Shown here: positions 13,600 to 16,036 of the stretch, piece by piece
How positions within the stretch are numbered: the first letter of the stretch is position 1
Layout: each line of letters opens with the position of its first letter
Assembly: GCA_965370435.1 (NCBI GenBank)
Contig: CBDUUP010000055.1
Coordinates: forward strand, 1-16,036
Source: CBDUUP01 sp965370435
GTDB lineage: Bacteria > Chloroflexota > Anaerolineae > Anaerolineales > UBA11579
Direction: 5' to 3'
Length of the DNA stretch: 16,036 nt
The notes under the pieces: model-generated
Seen by the model: only the letters and a program-made list of their open reading frames with translations
Database searches by the model: none
What the model was told of the DNA's origin: nothing
Program-made: the position numbers and the translations under genes

Positions 13600-13628
13600 A
13601 TTTTACCATAACCCCCTCTTATGAGCAA
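13600..13628 (-). promoter_or_regulatory. Promoter of the tRNA-Glu gene
   Basis: On the minus strand TTGCTC (13628-13623) is followed after 17 bases by TAAAAT (13605-13600), preceded by TGG as an extended -10. The predicted start is a few bases before the mature 5' end at 13590, leaving a very short leader. Confidence 0.65.
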
Positions 13629-13675
13629 GCATTTTGTCATAAACAAGTTAGCGACTATTATCGCACGAACAACTG

Positions 13676-13732
13676 CTAAGTCCTCCCTTTAGTCGGCGAA
13701 GGCCGACTTTGTAGCTGTTTGTGGGACTTTAG
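13676..13732. repeat. REP-like palindromic element downstream of the aldolase gene
   Basis: An inner hairpin AGTCGGC-gaag-GCCGACT (13691-13708) sits within an outer imperfect stem (CTAAGTCC at 13676-13683 with GGACTTTAG at 13724-13732, one bulge). Nested GC-rich palindromes of this size in intergenic space resemble bacterial interspersed palindromic (REP-type) elements. It lies 8 bases beyond the aldolase stop and could protect or end that transcript, but no T run follows it on the minus strand. Confidence 0.45.
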
Positions 13733-13740
13733 TCACTGAG

Positions 13741-14484
13741 TCACGATTTCAACAACTCCTCCACAACAGCTTGGACGATGGCCTCAATATCCTGGGGCCG
13801 AGGGTCGTGGACCGGGCCTGACTCCAGGGAGTTGGACAGGTTGTACCCCAAACGCCGCCGCGCCAGGATCAACTTCTCCACCGCCTCCTCATCCAGGGGG
13901 ATAGGCGTTCCCAGTTGATGCGCCTGGGCGATGATCCGTGCTGAGTGGTCCAGAGCTTCCAGGCGGTCATAGGCTTGCTGTAAGTCCTCCCCCACAGTCA
14001 AGCTTCCGTGATGCGAGAGCAATATAGCATCGTGGCCGGAGATCAACCCCCGAATGGCGTCCCGGTTCTCCTCGCCGGAAGGGGTAGCATATTCCGCGGT
14101 CGGGACCGGGCCAAGCAAAATGACAGCCTCCGGGATGAGCGGCTCCAACATAGAGATTCCCACCAGGGTGAGGGCCACCGGCGCAACCGGATGGGCGTGG
14201 ATCACCGCGCCCACATCCTCCCGCTGGCGGTAGACTTCCAGGTGCATGGGCAGTTCGGAAGACGGGATAAAGCCGGGCATCGCCACCAGGCTTTCACCCT
14301 GCATAGTGACGACCAAGATTTGTTCAGGTTTCAGGTCGGCCTTGCTCTGGCCGGAGGGAGTCAGCAGCAGGTTGCCGGTCGGCAGCCGAGCCGAGAGATT
14401 TCCCGCCATGCTGGAAATATAGCCTCGCTCGACCATCCGGCCGGCGATAGAGGCCATCTGGGCGCGCAGGGCGTGTTCATCCAC
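13741..14484 (-). CDS. Class II aldolase/adducin family protein
   Basis: A 247-residue cytosolic Zn2+-dependent aldolase of the fuculose-phosphate/ribulose-phosphate epimerase superfamily. Visible motifs: GNLSAR (28-33), LLTPSG (40-45), SSELPMHLEVY with catalytic-type Glu77, the metal pair in VIHAHP (H96, H98), and the third metal ligand in LLSHHG (H159). All key residues are present, so it should be active on a hydroxylated sugar-phosphate-like substrate that cannot be named from sequence. It has an additional C-terminal segment (about 195-247) beyond the core. The GTG start at 14484 lies 3 bases after the stop of the preceding gene and has no well-placed ribosome binding site, so translation is probably coupled to that gene. 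Confidence 0.9.
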   Translation of the reverse strand: MDEHALRAQMASIAGRMVERGYISSMAGNLSARLPTGNLLLTPSGQSKADLKPEQILVVTMQGESLVAMPGFIPSSELPMHLEVYRQREDVGAVIHAHPVAPVALTLVGISMLEPLIPEAVILLGPVPTAEYATPSGEENRDAIRGLISGHDAILLSHHGSLTVGEDLQQAYDRLEALDHSARIIAQAHQLGTPIPLDEEAVEKLILARRRLGYNLSNSLESGPVHDPRPQDIEAIVQAVVEELLKS

Positions 14485-14487
14485 GCC

Positions 14488-15024
14488 TCATTCCTTTTTC
14501 GCCCGGTGTTGAAGCTGGGCTAATGCATCAACGTGGCGGCGGTTGAACAGCATCGCATCTGTCTCGATCCGCATCTTGGGAATAAGCACGGCCTTGAGAT
14601 GAGCGTTGTAAAGAGGGATGAATTCCCGGGTCCCCTCAACCATAATGACCGAAAAGTCGAACCGCCCAGACCACTCCATGGTGCCCTCTATCTCGTATAC
14701 CTGAGTGACGACCTGGATCGGGAATTCAGTTATGCGCTCAAATCCGCCTCGAACCAACGCTTTAGGGCCAATATCCTCTGGACGCTTCAAACAGATCGCT
14801 ACAACTTGATCTTTTGTCACCCGGAGCAAATCAAATTCGTCTACCAGCTTTTTGGGCATGTGCATATGCGCCAGGCTCACGTCGTGAAGCTCCATGAAGG
14901 AGGTCACCGGGTCGTTCAACAAACCGATCAAACCCATGCCTCCAACCAGGATCTGTCCCACGATCCGATAGCTGCGAGTGTAGATGTCCCCGGACACAAA
15001 ACGTTGAGTGTTGGCTCTGGCCAC
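14488..15024 (-). CDS. Conserved-looking protein of unknown function
   Basis: I do not recognise this 178-residue protein. It is soluble and without signal peptide. Residues 1-50 (FVSGDIYTRSYRIVGQILVGGMGLIGLLNDP, then SFMELHDVSLAHMHMP) are Gly- and strand-rich, and the rest alternates short beta-like strands (VVAICLKRP, QVVTQVYEIEGTMEWSG, VIMVEGTREFIPLYNAHLKAVLIP) as in a small beta-barrel, possibly two related halves. The GTG start at 15024 has GAGG five bases upstream. It lies between the zinc-finger protein (32-base gap) and the aldolase (3-base gap) on the same strand, so it is likely part of one transcript with them. Function cannot be inferred from that context. Confidence 0.7.
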   Translation of the reverse strand: MARANTQRFVSGDIYTRSYRIVGQILVGGMGLIGLLNDPVTSFMELHDVSLAHMHMPKKLVDEFDLLRVTKDQVVAICLKRPEDIGPKALVRGGFERITEFPIQVVTQVYEIEGTMEWSGRFDFSVIMVEGTREFIPLYNAHLKAVLIPKMRIETDAMLFNRRHVDALAQLQHRAKKE

Positions 15025-15056
15025 GACAACCTCGCTGAATTAAGTCAAGTAGTGGA

Positions 15057-15356
15057 TCAATCGGGCGCTGCTGTAGGGGTATCTACCGGCGGATGGTCGC
15101 CCCGCTCACGGCGGATACGCGGAGCGCCGCTCCGACGGTATGGAGTGTGAAGCAATGTGTTCAACCAGGCCTGGGCGCGTGTATCGTACTCGCGAAGCCC
15201 GCAAAGGTCGCATACCCAGGCTGGAAAATTGGGGACCGTAATTAGCTCCCCTCTTTCCCACAGGTAAAAAGTCAGGTATTTCAAACGCCGCAGTCCAGCC
15301 CGGCATTCCGGGCAAGGCGTTTCAAATAACGAATTCTCTTTTTCTTCCTTGCTCAT
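15057..15356 (-). CDS. YgiT-type zinc-finger protein
   Basis: A 99-residue protein with CPEC (C15-C18) and CDLC (C49-C52) separated by a strand-rich stretch and the motif PAWVCDLCGLREYD, the arrangement of YgiT/MqsA-type N-terminal zinc ribbons (CxxC, then VPxxVCxxCGExxY). In MqsA this finger is joined to an HTH domain; here there is only a basic, Arg/Pro-rich tail (residues 70-99), so no DNA-binding helix-turn-helix is seen. Stand-alone YgiT-type proteins often accompany small toxins, but none is encoded nearby. ATG 15356 is the only reasonable start, with a weak GGAA upstream. It lies 37 bases after lepB in the same orientation. Confidence 0.8.
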   Translation of the reverse strand: MSKEEKENSLFETPCPECRAGLRRLKYLTFYLWERGELITVPNFPAWVCDLCGLREYDTRAQAWLNTLLHTPYRRSGAPRIRRERGDHPPVDTPTAAPD

Positions 15357-15368
15357 GGTATTTCCATC

Positions 15369-15397
15369 ATTTTCATTGAAAAACGCTGGAATGTCAA
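15369..15397 (-). promoter_or_regulatory. Possible internal promoter before the zinc-finger gene
   Basis: On the minus strand a perfect TTGACA (15397-15392), overlapping the lepB stop codon, is followed after 17 bases by GAAAAT (15374-15369). The -35 is strong but the -10 is poor, and the start point would lie only about 6 bases before the ATG at 15356, so use of this site is uncertain. Confidence 0.3.
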
Positions 15398-15960
15398 GGC
15401 GCAGCGAGTACTGTATCGTTCAATAAGCCCCAATCCGGCGGCGGCCAATAGACAAACACCGCTTTGCCGATCACGTCTTCAATAGGCAGCATCCCCCATT
15501 CACGCGAGTCAGATGAATTGTTGCGGTTGTCTCCCATCACAAAAACCATCCCCTCCGGGACGGTCCAACTGCCGCCTCGGTTAGGGGGAGCGTTGATGTA
15601 GGGTTCATCCAATAAAACGCCGTTTATGATTACCTCTCCATTGGAGATCAGTATCTCGTCTCCCGGCAAACCAATAATACGTTTCACATAATCCTCGGCC
15701 GGGTTTTCGGGGTACGGGAATACGACGATGTCGCCCCGTTGGGGGTCGCCGAAACGATAGGACAACCGGCTCACGATCACAAATTCGCCATCGTGGAGGG
15801 AAGGCTCCATACTCACCCCCTCCACCCGGATGCGGGCCGAGACCGCGTTGATTCCCAGATACAGCAACAACGCCATCACAATGGTCTCCAGAACGTCCAG
15901 GAGAAAACGGCCCAGTTTCTTCCCCAGTTCGTCTTCCGGCTGGGCTTGTTCGGGTTCCAT
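15394..15960 (-). CDS. lepB: Signal peptidase I
   Basis: The membrane serine protease that removes signal peptides from secreted proteins. One N-terminal membrane segment (about 20-41) anchors it, and the catalytic domain faces outward. With numbering from the TTG at 15963, Ser51 in GVSMEPSL is the nucleophile and Lys94 in YVKRIIGLPGD the general base; GDNRNNSSDSREWG (144-157) is the conserved late box. At 188 residues from the ATG it is a short, Gram-positive-like type I enzyme. ATG 15960 is chosen over the TTG at 15963; neither has a nearby ribosome binding site, the closest GGAGG lying about 30 bases upstream (15991-15995). It is probably the first gene of the minus-strand run ending with the aldolase. 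Confidence 0.95.
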   Translation of the reverse strand: MEPEQAQPEDELGKKLGRFLLDVLETIVMALLLYLGINAVSARIRVEGVSMEPSLHDGEFVIVSRLSYRFGDPQRGDIVVFPYPENPAEDYVKRIIGLPGDEILISNGEVIINGVLLDEPYINAPPNRGGSWTVPEGMVFVMGDNRNNSSDSREWGMLPIEDVIGKAVFVYWPPPDWGLLNDTVLAAP

Positions 15961-16009
15961 CAAATCATTATCAATACCTAACCAGTCGTACCTCCGTATT
16001 ACTAGCCGG

Positions 16010-16015
16010 ATTATA
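16010..16015 (-). promoter_or_regulatory. Candidate -10 box upstream of lepB
   Basis: A perfect TATAAT on the minus strand, about 50 bases before the lepB start. The -35 region at normal spacing runs off the window edge and cannot be checked. Confidence 0.35.
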
Positions 16016-16036
16016 AGGCGGGATACAGGGCAAGAC

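Noticed and set aside
14533..15150. 205-codon plus-strand open frame
   Set aside because: It runs opposite the unknown protein and zinc-finger genes, has no ribosome binding site and no sensible protein pattern; the CxxC pairs on the other strand show which strand is coding.

Overview
The window looks like a bacterial chromosome segment, most likely from a Chloroflexota (Anaerolineae-like) genome. This is an inference from gene content: a FeoB split into separate GTPase and membrane proteins, a membrane-tethered DtxR/FeoA-type regulator, a YgiT-type zinc-finger protein next to a signal peptidase I, and a Thr/Pro-rich FG-GAP lipoprotein. No rRNA or other phylogenetic marker is present, so the lineage is tentative. 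Most genes are GC-rich; two islands (about 1-600 and 9850-11700) are visibly AT-rich and look acquired or decaying.

Layout. (1) 1-529: the 3' end of a CHAT-domain (caspase-like) gene, cut off from its N-terminal part. (2) 736-3093, plus strand: a two-helix membrane protein of unknown function, then a PD-(D/E)XK-nuclease-like protein that overlaps a polytopic membrane protein by 20 bp. (3) 3246-7505, plus strand: a ferrous-iron uptake locus. A strong promoter carries a 14-bp TTAGG/CCTAA palindrome at its predicted start point. It drives a membrane-anchored DtxR/FeoA fusion, a stand-alone FeoB GTPase and a stand-alone FeoB permease domain, joined by ATGA overlaps. A soluble DtxR-family regulator with its own promoter follows, closed by a perfect hairpin terminator. 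(4) 7542-9585, plus strand: a sulfotransferase-like protein, a SnoaL-like ester-cyclase-fold protein and an alpha/beta hydrolase. (5) 9586-12070: a scarred region. Two diverged direct copies of one mosaic, made of an antisense transporter C-terminal tail joined to a sulfotransferase C-terminal tail, flank an AT-rich gene for a protein with nine tandem C-x2-C-x4-C-x2-[C/H] zinc-knuckle modules. (6) 12076-13628, minus strand: an FG-GAP (seven-bladed propeller) lipoprotein with its terminator, then tRNA-Glu(UUC) with its own promoter and a strong hairpin terminator. (7) 13676-16015, minus strand: lepB, a YgiT-like zinc-finger protein, an unrecognised conserved-looking protein and a class II aldolase, closely spaced and probably co-transcribed, ending at a REP-like palindromic element.

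The iron locus reads as a self-contained circuit: the metal-sensing regulators probably act on the palindrome at the promoter and so control the split transporter. The most unusual elements are the membrane-tethered regulator fused to FeoA, the split FeoB, and the Cys-rich repeat protein lying between two copies of the same genomic scar.
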